From contig CAJTMC010000009.1 in assembly GCA_910577115.1 (NCBI GenBank), forward strand, positions 1 to 64,000: DNA of 64,000 nt, given 5' to 3'. The position numbers were made by a program, and so were the translations under genes. Each line of letters opens with the position of its first letter. The stretch's first letter is position 1. Below the pieces are notes generated by a model. The model was not told where the DNA came from. It did not search any database and was given only the letters and a program-made list of their open reading frames with translations. The stretch comes from an uncultured Lachnospiraceae bacterium. GTDB taxonomy: Bacteria > Bacillota > Clostridia > Lachnospirales > Lachnospiraceae. Positions 14,379 through 22,972 of the stretch are shown here, one piece after another.

Positions 14379-15842
14379 ATGAAACATGGTAAAATAAAAG
14401 AAAGAATGTTTCTTGTGGCAGCAGTGCTTGTTGCGACGGCGATTGGTTTGATTGCAACGATGTTCTTAAACAGGGAGCAGCCTGCCAGAATAGATACTTC
14501 TAAAAAGGAAACCATTCGTCTTTGGTATACAGATGATGCGATTACGGACTATCTAAGCAGTAAAACGCTGGACTTTTACAATCAGACAGATATCAGGGTG
14601 GACATTCGCCTTGTGTCTGGATTGGAATATCTTGAGGAAATCAATAAGGCAAGTTTAAGTGACGATGAGGAAACGCCGGACGTATATATTATTACAAATG
14701 ATTCGCTGGAAAAGGCATATTTGTCAGGACTTGCGGTGGAGCTTGACGAGTCCGTTCCGATTTATAAGCCGGCGGAATACAGTCAGGCGGCAAAAAATGC
14801 AGTCACCTATGACAATCAGTATGTAGGCTGCCCTTTCTATTTTGAAACGAGCGCACTGCTCTATAATAAGACATATTTGGAGCAAATTGCATCGGAAGCA
14901 AATAACAGCAGCAGTGAGGCGGACGCGGAGAATGGCGAGGCAGCGGCGGAGCCTGTTAAGGCAGAGGATTTGATTCCGACCTCAATTGCGGATATTTTGA
15001 ACTTTGCGGATTTGTATTCCGCTCCGGAAAACGTAGAGTATTTTTTCCGGTGGGACGTGTCTGATATCTTTTATAATTACTTTTTTATCGGAAATTATAT
15101 TACTGTGGGCGGTGATGCAGGTGACGATAAGAACGACATTGACATCTATAATACGGAGTCGATCGCTACGTTAAAAGTTTATCAGGAATTAAACCAGTTT
15201 TTCTCAATCGACACAAAGGAGACGAACTATGACACGATTTTGCAGGAGTTTCTCGAGGGAAAAACGATATACACAATCGCGACAAGCGACTGCATCAAAA
15301 AGCTGGACGATGCCGCGAAAAATGGTGAATTTGCTTTTGAGTACGGCATTGCACAGCTTCCCGACATTAACATAGAGCTCAGCACAAGGGGAATGTCGGT
15401 GACAAATGCGCTTGTCTTAAACGGCTACTCCGCACATAAGCCGTCGGCGGCGTCGCTCATACAGTTCCTTGCAAACGAGTCGCAGCATGATCTATACGAA
15501 AAGACGGGAAAGATTGCCGCCATGACAAAGCAGGAGTATGATAATCCGCAGGTGGAGGGATTCGTGCAGAATTATGCGGATTCGATACCAATTCCAAAGA
15601 TGCTTGAGACGAGCAACTTTTGGGTCGAGCTTGAAATCTGTTTTGCAAAGGTTTGGTCGGGGGAAGATGCAAACACGCAGATTCGTCAGCTTTCCGAGCA
15701 GATCAAGACACAGCTAAACGGTGTGAGTGTGACAGAAGAAGTGCTGGAGGATCCCGAAGTAGAGCTTCTTCCCGCAGTAGAGTATGAGGACGTTCCGGTT
15801 GAGGAGGAAACAGATACACCACAGACGATACAGCAGGAATAA
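14379..15842 (+). CDS. Membrane-anchored extracellular solute-binding protein (family 1)
   Basis: 487 residues. An N-terminal hydrophobic segment (about 10-30) acts as anchor or uncleaved signal; there is no lipobox cysteine, unlike most Gram-positive binding proteins. The body resembles sugar-type family 1 binding proteins (ETIRLWYTDD, TPDVYIITNDSLEKAYLSGL, FYFETSALLYNKTYL, then FLANESQHDLYEKTGKIAAM). A Ser/Glu/Ala-rich insertion (about 172-190) and an acidic C-terminal tail are present. No ABC permease or ATPase is adjacent, so its transport partner, if any, is elsewhere. Confidence 0.75.
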   Translation: MKHGKIKERMFLVAAVLVATAIGLIATMFLNREQPARIDTSKKETIRLWYTDDAITDYLSSKTLDFYNQTDIRVDIRLVSGLEYLEEINKASLSDDEETPDVYIITNDSLEKAYLSGLAVELDESVPIYKPAEYSQAAKNAVTYDNQYVGCPFYFETSALLYNKTYLEQIASEANNSSSEADAENGEAAAEPVKAEDLIPTSIADILNFADLYSAPENVEYFFRWDVSDIFYNYFFIGNYITVGGDAGDDKNDIDIYNTESIATLKVYQELNQFFSIDTKETNYDTILQEFLEGKTIYTIATSDCIKKLDDAAKNGEFAFEYGIAQLPDINIELSTRGMSVTNALVLNGYSAHKPSAASLIQFLANESQHDLYEKTGKIAAMTKQEYDNPQVEGFVQNYADSIPIPKMLETSNFWVELEICFAKVWSGEDANTQIRQLSEQIKTQLNGVSVTEEVLEDPEVELLPAVEYEDVPVEEETDTPQTIQQE

Positions 15843-15904
15843 AAAAACAGAAAATATCCAATCATAAGAATACGAATGAGGCAAAGAAAGGAATAGTATG
15901 AATT

Positions 15905-16336
15905 ATGATTGGATTTTTAATTGCTCTTTTATCGGGTGCGCTGATGAGCGTGCAGGGTGTATTTAACACGAAGGTTACGGAAAACTCAAGCCTTTGGGCG
16001 GCGAATGTCTTTGTACAGTTTACGGCATTTTTAGTCTGTCTGGTTGCATGGCTTTGCGTGGACAGGACTTCCTTTAAGGACGTGATTGCGGTGGAGCCGA
16101 AATACGTTCTGCTGGGTGGTGTGATTGGTGCTTTTATCACGCTTACGGTAATCAAGAGCATGGATTCGCTGGGGCCTGCAAAGGCGGTTATGCTCATTGT
16201 CATTGCGCAGTTGATTGTCGCATATTTAATTGAGCTGTTTGGTTTGTTTGGTGTGGAGAAAGAACCGTTTAGCTGGAGAAAGGTAATTGGCGCGTTAATG
16301 GCGATTGTCGGATTTGTCATTTTTAAGTTTCAGTAA
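15905..16336 (+). CDS. DMT-superfamily membrane protein (YdcZ/DUF606-like)
   Basis: 143 residues with five hydrophobic segments. MIGFLIALLSGALMSVQGVFNTKVTE at the start, and GGVIGAFITLTVIKSMDSLGPAKAVMLIVIAQLI, fit the single-domain YdcZ family, whose members act as dimers and are thought to export small metabolites. Substrate unknown. ATG 15905 follows AAAGGAATAGTATGA; the site AAGG is about 13 nt away. Confidence 0.8.
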   Translation: MIGFLIALLSGALMSVQGVFNTKVTENSSLWAANVFVQFTAFLVCLVAWLCVDRTSFKDVIAVEPKYVLLGGVIGAFITLTVIKSMDSLGPAKAVMLIVIAQLIVAYLIELFGLFGVEKEPFSWRKVIGALMAIVGFVIFKFQ

Positions 16337-16365
16337 AAATGTTTGCGAAATGTCAAAAATAGCAC

Positions 16366-16394
16366 TTGTATTGCCCTTGAAATTATCATAAAAT
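16366..16394 (+). promoter_or_regulatory. Sigma-A-type promoter of comEA
   Basis: -35 TTGTAT (16366-16371), 17-bp spacer, -10 TAAAAT (16389-16394), leaving a leader of about 70 nt. Confidence 0.55.
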
Positions 16395-16470
16395 AATCAT
16401 AGATATGCAAAGCATTAATATGATTAGAGGGGGCTTTATCGGAAATACGATAAAGGAGCTATGAATATTG

Positions 16471-17130
16471 ATGAGAAAACAAAATAAGGGAATCAAAAAT
16501 CTGAAGGCGTTTACAGTGGCAGGCGTCTTTATGCTTGCACTTTTTATGCCTGTGTTTTTATGCGGCTGCGGGGACAAATCGGAGGGCGATGCGTTGCTTT
16601 TAAGTCTTGGCAGTGAGATGTCGGATATGCAGACGTCTTTTCCGGAGACGGAGGAAACAACGCAGACTGTCCTGCACAGTGAGGAAGTCCGGCAGATTTA
16701 CGTTTATGTCTGCGGCGCAGTGAATCGTCCCGATGTGTATCAGGCAGAGGAAGGAAGCAGACTTTTTGAGCTGATTGAAATGGCAGGCGGTCTTACGCCG
16801 GAAGCGGCGCCGTCAAGCCTTAATCTTGCACGCATTGTTGCGGACGGAGAGCAGATTCGGGTATTTACGGAGGAAGAGCTTGCACAGGGAATGACAGTCG
16901 TGTCAGAAATGGATACGGCGCTCTCAGGAGCAGGCAGCGGACTTGTCAATATCAATACGGCGTCGCTTTCTGAGCTTACCGGCGTTTCGGGGATTGGAGA
17001 GAGCCGTGCGCAGGCGATTATTGACTATCGTGAAAAAAACGGCGCATTTCGTTCGATTGAGGAGATTAAAAAGGTAGACGGCATCAAGGACGGATTGTTT
17101 TCAAAAATAAAAGATTCCATTACAATATAA
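16471..17130 (+). CDS. comEA: ComEA-type DNA-binding competence protein
   Basis: 219 residues from ATG 16471 (in-frame TTG 16468 also possible; AAGGAG at 16453-16458). An ATG at 16461 in another frame gives only a few codons. The N-terminus has a membrane segment followed by LCGCGDK, a likely lipobox, unusual since ComEA is normally a plain membrane anchor. Residues about 70-130 form an SLBB domain (IYVYVCGAVNRPDVYQ). The C-terminal 60 residues are the helix-hairpin-helix DNA-binding unit (VNINTASLSELTGVSGIGES). It receives incoming DNA at the cell surface for ComEC, encoded about 3.4 kb downstream. Confidence 0.92.
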   Translation: MRKQNKGIKNLKAFTVAGVFMLALFMPVFLCGCGDKSEGDALLLSLGSEMSDMQTSFPETEETTQTVLHSEEVRQIYVYVCGAVNRPDVYQAEEGSRLFELIEMAGGLTPEAAPSSLNLARIVADGEQIRVFTEEELAQGMTVVSEMDTALSGAGSGLVNINTASLSELTGVSGIGESRAQAIIDYREKNGAFRSIEEIKKVDGIKDGLFSKIKDSITI

Positions 17131-17132
17131 AA

Positions 17133-17148
17133 ATGACACATGTGTCAT
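17133..17148. repeat. TGACACATGTGTCA palindrome, copy 1
   Basis: Perfect 16-bp palindrome ATGACACATGTGTCAT, 2 nt after the comEA stop and 36 nt before the response-regulator start. Flanked by AAAA and AAAA-rich sequence like the other copies. Confidence 0.75.
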
Positions 17149-17183
17149 AAAATTAAGGTATCGGAAAGGCATGGTTATGAAAA

Positions 17184-17870
17184 ATGGCAAAAAAAATTTT
17201 GGTGGTTGACGACGAAAAGCTCATTGTAAAAGGAATCCGGTTTAGCTTAGAGCAGGACGATATGGAGGTGGACTGCGCGTACGACGGCGAGGAGGCGCTT
17301 GAGAAAGTGCGGGCGAATCCGTATGACATTGTTCTTTTGGACATTATGCTTCCGAAGCTTACAGGCCTTGAGGTATGCCAGCAGATTCGGGAATTTTCCA
17401 ATGTGCCGGTTATTATGCTTACGGCAAAGGGGGACGATATGGATAAGATTCTTGGTCTTGAGTACGGAGCGGACGATTATATTACCAAGCCATTTAATAT
17501 TCTTGAGGTGAAAGCAAGAATCAAGGCGATCATGCGCAGAACTGCCACAAAATCCGATCCCGAGAAAAAGACACAGGTGATAGAGGCAGGAGATTTGAAG
17601 CTCGACTGTGAGGGAAGACGCCTATACATAGCGGGTAAGGAGGTTAACCTGACGGCAAAGGAATTTGACGTGCTTGAGCTTTTGGTTTTAAATCCGAATA
17701 AGGTGTACAGCCGCGAGAAGCTGTTAAAGCTTGTGTGGGGGGCGGATTATCCCGGAGACGTGCGTACGGTTGACGTACATATCAGGAGGCTGCGGGAAAA
17801 GGTGGAATCCAATCCGAGCGAGCCGAAGTATGTGCACACAAAATGGGGCGTGGGATATTATTATAAATAG
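17184..17870 (+). CDS. OmpR/PhoB-family response regulator
   Basis: 228 residues. Receiver with VVDDEK, phospho-acceptor Asp in LLDIMLP (about residue 54), switch Thr in MLTAKG and Lys in ITKPFN. C-terminal winged helix with NLTAKEFDVLELLVLNPNKV and RTVDVHIRRLREKVE. Transcription factor paired with the histidine kinase that starts 14 nt downstream. Similar to WalR/PhoP in layout, but the kinase lacks the PAS domain typical of WalK, so the signal is not known. It and its kinase are inserted between comEA and comEC. Confidence 0.92.
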   Translation: MAKKILVVDDEKLIVKGIRFSLEQDDMEVDCAYDGEEALEKVRANPYDIVLLDIMLPKLTGLEVCQQIREFSNVPVIMLTAKGDDMDKILGLEYGADDYITKPFNILEVKARIKAIMRRTATKSDPEKKTQVIEAGDLKLDCEGRRLYIAGKEVNLTAKEFDVLELLVLNPNKVYSREKLLKLVWGADYPGDVRTVDVHIRRLREKVESNPSEPKYVHTKWGVGYYYK

Positions 17871-17884
17871 GAGAAAAACAGACG

Positions 17885-19321
17885 GTGGGAAAAGCGAAGC
17901 TTTTAAAAATTTTCAAAAGCCTGAAAACAAGGATTTTTTGTATTGTAATTCTTGCGGGCATCATTCCATGCATGATACTCCATTTTGGTATTCTTGAGCG
18001 GTATATGGACAATGCGATCTCGGTGCGGACAAATGAGGTGCAGACACAGGTTAAGATTATTGCGGATCATCTGCTTACCTATAACTATCTTTTTGACAAT
18101 ACAAACGAAGTTGTCAATGCGGAGCTGTCGCAGATTTCCAATCTTTATGATGGACGTGTGCTGGTAATAGACGGCAATTTGAAGATTATAAAGGATACTT
18201 ACGCGATCAGTGAAGGAAAGACCATTATTTCGGAAAATATCATTAAGTGCTTTAAGGACGGCGTATCTACAAATCATTTGGAGGGCAGAAAATATATTGA
18301 GATTATTGTGCCGATTGAGGAAAAGCTTGCGGACAGCTCGTCACGCATTGTCGGTGTGATGCTTACCAGCGTGTCAACGGACAGTATTATCACCAGCTAT
18401 GAATACATAAAAAGCAGGGCGTATCTGCTGGAGATGTGTGCGATTGTGGTCGTGTTTGGCATGGCATATTTTTTGAGCCGCAAGCTGTTAAAACCGTTTG
18501 AGCGGATTACCGAAGCGATTAACGAAGTGAAGAACGGCTTTACGGACGAAGAGATTGACGTGCGTGATTACACAGAAACGGAGCGCATTGGCGATGCGTT
18601 TAATCAGATGCTTGGCAGAATGAAGGTTTTGGACGATTCCAGACAGGAGTTTGTGTCAAATGTCTCGCATGAGCTAAAGACGCCGCTTGCGTCGATGAAG
18701 GTGCTTGCCGATTCCCTGATTACACAGGAAGATGTGCCGGCGGAGTTGTATCGTGAGTTTATGATGGATATTGCGACGGAGATTGATCGGGAAAATAAGA
18801 TTATCACAGACCTTCTGTCGCTTGTGAAAATGACAAGAACCTCCGAGGATATGAACGTGGAATCGATGGACATCAATTCCATATTAGAGCTTTTGCTAAA
18901 GCGTCTTGGGCCGATTGCGGCGCGTGCCGGCGTCAAAATCATTTTTGAGAGCAGAAGGCCGGTGAGCGCAGATGTTGATGAGGTGAAATTGACGTTAGCT
19001 TTGTCGAACCTCGTTGAAAATGCGATTAAGTACAATATTGAAGACGGCTGGGTCAAGGTGGTGCTTGATGCGGATCACCAGTATTTTACGGTGGAAGTGT
19101 CGGATTCGGGTATCGGTATTCCGCAGGAATCAATTGAGCATATTTATGAGCGTTTTTACCGCGTTGATAAATCGCATTCCAAAGAAATCGGCGGTACGGG
19201 GCTTGGACTTGCAATTACGAGAAACGCGGTGTTAATGCACAGGGGTTCTATTAATGTAAGCAGCGTGGAGGGAGTCGGTACTGTATTTATGGTAAAAATA
19301 CCGCTCACGTATATTGTTTAA
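17885..19321 (+). CDS. Sensor histidine kinase
   Basis: 478 residues from GTG 17885 (AGGAG 12 nt upstream). Two membrane segments (about 14-35 and 180-200) enclose an extracellular sensor of about 145 residues. A HAMP-like linker follows, then the dimerisation helix with phospho-acceptor His in FVSNVSHELKTPLASM (about 262) and the ATPase domain with N-box LVENAIKYN, DSGIGIP, FYRVD and GGTGLGLAI. Partner of the upstream OmpR-type regulator. The GerMN lipoprotein downstream (25 nt gap) is likely in the same operon and may belong to the same signalling unit. Confidence 0.92.
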   Translation: MGKAKLLKIFKSLKTRIFCIVILAGIIPCMILHFGILERYMDNAISVRTNEVQTQVKIIADHLLTYNYLFDNTNEVVNAELSQISNLYDGRVLVIDGNLKIIKDTYAISEGKTIISENIIKCFKDGVSTNHLEGRKYIEIIVPIEEKLADSSSRIVGVMLTSVSTDSIITSYEYIKSRAYLLEMCAIVVVFGMAYFLSRKLLKPFERITEAINEVKNGFTDEEIDVRDYTETERIGDAFNQMLGRMKVLDDSRQEFVSNVSHELKTPLASMKVLADSLITQEDVPAELYREFMMDIATEIDRENKIITDLLSLVKMTRTSEDMNVESMDINSILELLLKRLGPIAARAGVKIIFESRRPVSADVDEVKLTLALSNLVENAIKYNIEDGWVKVVLDADHQYFTVEVSDSGIGIPQESIEHIYERFYRVDKSHSKEIGGTGLGLAITRNAVLMHRGSINVSSVEGVGTVFMVKIPLTYIV

Positions 19322-19345
19322 TTTGTATCATGAGGAAGCATCAAT

Positions 19346-20467
19346 ATGAAGAAATACGTATTGATGCGTATAAATGGAGGCAGATTGTTCGTGAAGGGAA
19401 AGTATGAAAATAAAACCTTGGCAACAGCTCTGCGCGCTTGCCGCGCTGAGCGTACACGCGCCATGCAGCCTGCTGTATGTGTGCATCCTTTACTTGTGTC
19501 CGTTTTCATGGAACGTTTGTACTGGGGGCGGCATGGGCACAGGCTTGGGTTTGTGGCAGCGCTGTTGTCCATTCTGCTTTTGTCAGCCGTAAGCCTGACC
19601 GCTTGCGGAAAAGACAAGCAGCAGGGAACGTCCGTTGATATTTCCTATATTAATAAGAATGAGACGAAGCTGGTAAAGGAATCGCATTACCTTGAAAGTA
19701 CGGATACGAAAGAAAAAATAGTGGAGGTATTGACGCTTTTGTGTACAATGCCCGATAATAAGGAGCTGCGTGCGACACTCACAAGCGGTATCAATGTTGT
19801 TACCTATGCACTTGACGGGGATCAGGTAACTGTTTCTTTGAGTGAAAAGTACAAGGATATCCCGCGCACGACCGAGGTGCTTACAAGGGCTGCAATTGTC
19901 AGAAGCCTGACTGCAATTGAAGGGGTAAGCTGTGTGATGCTTACAATTAACGGTGAGCCGCTTACGGATAGTTCGGGAAATGCTGTGGGCGTTATGACAG
20001 CGGACATGTTTGTGGACAATGCGGGTACAAGAATTGAGGAAGAGGACACAAAGGTGACGCTGCGCTTATATTTTGCAAACGAAGAGGGCAACGGTTTGAT
20101 TGCCGTAAACAGGGAGCTTTCCCACAATGCGGATGTGTCAAACGTGTCGATGGAGAAGGTTGTTTTGGAGCAGCTGATTAAAGGACCGGCAAGCAACGAG
20201 ACGTATCCGACGATTAATCCTGCGACGAAGGTTGTGAGCGTGACCGTACAGGACGGCGTATGTTATATCAACTTTGACAGCGCGTTTGAGACGGCAATCA
20301 ACAATGTGACGACGGACGTCACTATTTATTCAATTGTCAATTCGCTTTCGGAGCTGAGCAATATCAACAAGGTGCAGTTTTCGATTGATGGTGACAGCGA
20401 TAACCGTTTTCGTGACAAGTACGATTTTTCAACGGTTTTTGAACGCAATTTGTCGCTCGCGGAATAG
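19346..20467 (+). CDS. GerMN-domain lipoprotein
   Basis: 373 residues from ATG 19346, which has GAGGAAG eight bases upstream. A hydrophobic segment ending in the lipobox LTAC lies at about residues 70-86, so 54 residues precede a normal signal peptide that could itself start at M55. Two GerMN-type repeats follow (about 105-205 and 240-365; second contains MEKVVLEQLIKGP and VCYINFDSAF). GerM-type proteins act at the cell envelope during sporulation and germination; similar lipoproteins also accompany two-component kinases. An overlapping frame (from 19404) also encodes a signal-like peptide, so the N-terminus may be frameshifted. Confidence 0.8.
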   Translation: MKKYVLMRINGGRLFVKGKYENKTLATALRACRAERTRAMQPAVCVHPLLVSVFMERLYWGRHGHRLGFVAALLSILLLSAVSLTACGKDKQQGTSVDISYINKNETKLVKESHYLESTDTKEKIVEVLTLLCTMPDNKELRATLTSGINVVTYALDGDQVTVSLSEKYKDIPRTTEVLTRAAIVRSLTAIEGVSCVMLTINGEPLTDSSGNAVGVMTADMFVDNAGTRIEEEDTKVTLRLYFANEEGNGLIAVNRELSHNADVSNVSMEKVVLEQLIKGPASNETYPTINPATKVVSVTVQDGVCYINFDSAFETAINNVTTDVTIYSIVNSLSELSNINKVQFSIDGDSDNRFRDKYDFSTVFERNLSLAE

Positions 20468-20521
20468 TAATTAGAATAGAAAACAGAAAAAACAGAATAG
20501 AAACGGAGGAACAGAAAATTT

Positions 20522-22840
20522 ATGAAAAGACCGCTTTGCTGCGTGTGTCTTGCGTTTGTGGCGGCTGTGTTTTTGTATCTTTTTTCGGGGCTGCTGCCCG
20601 CTGAGTTTGTCAGTGAGACGCAGGGCAGTCAGCTCGCGATTACGGGGGAGCTTTATAATAAGGAATATAAAAATGGTAGTCTGGTGCTCTATTTAAGGCA
20701 TGTCAAAAAAAAGAATTCTGCAATTCAAAATTTTTCCAAACAAACAGAAGCAATGGAATATGAGAACGATATCAGTGTTATGTGCTATATGGACAATGAT
20801 ATTTTTTGGCGCGAGGAAGATATCCGGCTTGGCGCTTGGGTTGTTGTTGAGGGTGAGGTATCTTTATTGAAAACGGCAGGAAATCCGGGAGAATTTGATG
20901 CGGCAGCGCATTATCGAACGCTTGGAATTTCCTTTCGGCTTTATAATGCGAAAGTGATTGCCCAAGGAACAGCGTACAGTGCATATCACGAAAATTTGTA
21001 CAGAATGCGCAGGTACTTTGAAGGGGTGTATGATTTGGTACTTTCCGCGGAAGACGCGGCAGTTTTAAAGGCAATGGTGCTTGGTGAAAAGTCGGAGCTT
21101 GATGCAAAGAGCAGGTTGTTGTTTCAAAGGAGCGGAATTTCCCACATTTTGGCAATATCGGGGCTTCATATATCGCTGATTGGAATGTTAGTCTATGGCG
21201 TGTTTCAAAAATTAAATGTGCCGCGTATCCCTTCGGCTTTGCTCTGCATTGCGCTGATGACGGCGTATGGCGATATGATTGGAATGTCGGGCTCTGCGTA
21301 TCGGGCGATATTTATGTTTGGTATGAAGCTTTTAGCGGATATGCTGCGACGTACATATGATATGCTGACGGCGCTTTCCTTAGCGGCAGCGCTGCTGCTT
21401 TTGGATCAGCCGCTTTATCTGCGTCAGTCGGGATTTCTGCTCTCGTTTGGCGCTGTGCTTGGGATTAGTCTTTTTTCGGAGCTGGTAAGTCCCAATGTGG
21501 AGCGTATCAAACGAAAGTTCTTCCGTAAAATAGCTGCGGCAATTAGCGGGAGTCTTAGTATTTTTCTTGTGCATTTTCCGATTCTTCTATGTTCTTATTA
21601 TGAGTTTCCGGTTTATTCCTTTTTATTGAATCTGATTGTCATTCCTGCAATGAGTATTGTGCTTGTAATGGGGCTGATTTGCCTTGCATGCGGCAGTGTT
21701 GGCGGTGTGTTTCTCGGCGTGGCGAAGCTGGCGGGGCTGATTTGTCATGTGCTTTTGACAGTTTTTGAGACTGCGGGTAAAATTTCGCTGAAGCTTCCGT
21801 TTGCGCAGTGGATTACAGGCAGGCCGGACAATTGGAAGATTGTTGTATTTTACGGGAGTGTTCTGATTCTTTATTTTATGTGCGGGTATGCGAAGAAGGC
21901 TTCCAAATCCCGACGGGCGTCGGCGCTGAATATGAAAATCGGGGTACCGTATTGGTATAGAATGGCGACAATTCTTTTGGCTGTCAGTTTCTTGAGCTTT
22001 CATGGAGTTTATGACACATGTGTCACTTTTTTGGACGTGGGGCAGGGGGACGGAATTTGGGTGGAAAGTATCAGTGGAAAGCATTATCTGATCGACTGCG
22101 GGAGCACTTCGAAAAGTCAGATTGGTCAGTACACGTTGCTGCCGTTTCTCAAATATATGGGAACTTCAAGGCTTGATGCTGTGTTTTTGACACATTTGGA
22201 TGAGGATCATATTTCAGGTGTGCGTGAGCTTTTGGAGGGATATGATCGAGGGAGCGGTGCGTCGGGGATTTCGATTGACAGAATTGTGATAGCGGAGGCG
22301 GTGATGAAGGACGAAGCATATGAAACACTAAGAGGACTGTGCGAAGAAAACAGGATACCGCTTATGTATGTGAAGGCAGGTGATGTGATTGGCGATGAGA
22401 CGCTTTTCTTTGAGGTATTGCACCCTGACAGGGATTATGTGCCGGAGTCGCGCAATGCTTATTCGCTGGTGCTAAAGCTTACCTTAAACGATAAAGGGAT
22501 GCAGTTTTATGCTTTATTGACGGGCGATGTCGAGGCAGATGGGGAGGAAGCAGTTGCGGAATATTTCAAGCAAAATTGTGATGATACCACGCACATTGAT
22601 TTGTATAAAGCGGCGCATCATGGCTCAAAATATTCCAATACATGGGAGCTTTTACAGATTATCAAACCAACAGTTACCGTAATTTCCTGCGGCGAAAAAA
22701 ACAGATATGGGCATCCGCACGCGCAGGCGCTCGAAAATTTTAAGAAGGCAGGAAGCAAAACTGCGGTTACCAAAGACACGGGAGCGGTTATTGTGCGGAT
22801 ACGGGGCGGCAGGTGGCGTGTGGAGTATGGGAAAGATTGA
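20522..22840 (+). CDS. comEC: ComEC/Rec2 DNA-uptake channel protein
   Basis: 772 residues, full length. N-terminal OB-like region (DUF4131), then the competence domain with the diagnostic RSGISHILAISGLHISLIGM (about 203-222) and about ten membrane segments, then a metallo-beta-lactamase domain from about residue 500: FLDVGQGDG, THLDEDHISG, KAAHHGSKYSN, and GHPHAQ. ComEC moves single-stranded DNA across the membrane; the C-terminal nuclease-like domain probably degrades the other strand. Start ATG with GGAGG 14 nt upstream. Copy 2 of the TGACACAWGTGTCA palindrome lies inside the gene. Confidence 0.94.
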   Translation: MKRPLCCVCLAFVAAVFLYLFSGLLPAEFVSETQGSQLAITGELYNKEYKNGSLVLYLRHVKKKNSAIQNFSKQTEAMEYENDISVMCYMDNDIFWREEDIRLGAWVVVEGEVSLLKTAGNPGEFDAAAHYRTLGISFRLYNAKVIAQGTAYSAYHENLYRMRRYFEGVYDLVLSAEDAAVLKAMVLGEKSELDAKSRLLFQRSGISHILAISGLHISLIGMLVYGVFQKLNVPRIPSALLCIALMTAYGDMIGMSGSAYRAIFMFGMKLLADMLRRTYDMLTALSLAAALLLLDQPLYLRQSGFLLSFGAVLGISLFSELVSPNVERIKRKFFRKIAAAISGSLSIFLVHFPILLCSYYEFPVYSFLLNLIVIPAMSIVLVMGLICLACGSVGGVFLGVAKLAGLICHVLLTVFETAGKISLKLPFAQWITGRPDNWKIVVFYGSVLILYFMCGYAKKASKSRRASALNMKIGVPYWYRMATILLAVSFLSFHGVYDTCVTFLDVGQGDGIWVESISGKHYLIDCGSTSKSQIGQYTLLPFLKYMGTSRLDAVFLTHLDEDHISGVRELLEGYDRGSGASGISIDRIVIAEAVMKDEAYETLRGLCEENRIPLMYVKAGDVIGDETLFFEVLHPDRDYVPESRNAYSLVLKLTLNDKGMQFYALLTGDVEADGEEAVAEYFKQNCDDTTHIDLYKAAHHGSKYSNTWELLQIIKPTVTVISCGEKNRYGHPHAQALENFKKAGSKTAVTKDTGAVIVRIRGGRWRVEYGKD
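22012..22025. repeat. TGACACATGTGTCA palindrome, copy 2 (inside comEC)
   Basis: Exact TGACACATGTGTCA within codons for YDTCVT, just before the DVGQGDG motif. Identical over 14 bp to the copy after comEA. Confidence 0.7.
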
Positions 22841-22859
22841 TTACAAAAAATTAGGTAAA

Positions 22860-22886
22860 GAAAATTTATTATCGAAAATTTATTAT
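22860..22886. repeat. 13-bp direct repeat after comEC
   Basis: GAAAATTTATTAT at 22860-22872 and again at 22874-22886, separated by one C, in the AT-rich gap before the next gene. Confidence 0.7.
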
Positions 22887-22920
22887 AGCGTATCATATAG
22901 CAATATGTGAAGAGATGTAT

Positions 22921-22948
22921 TATACTAATTCTGTTAAATGATTTAACA
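22921..22948 (+). promoter_or_regulatory. -10 element with palindrome at the transcription start
   Basis: TATACT (22921-22926) is a good -10 but no clear -35 precedes it. TGTTAAAT-g-ATTTAACA (22932-22948), perfect 8-bp arms, covers the predicted start and looks like an operator or 5'-end hairpin. Confidence 0.4.
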
Positions 22949-22972
22949 AACAGGGATTTATGGAGGTTAGCA

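Noticed and set aside
17133..17148. parS chromosome-partitioning site
   Set aside because: TGACACATGTGTCA does not match the parS consensus TGTTTCACGTGAAACA and occurs inside several genes.
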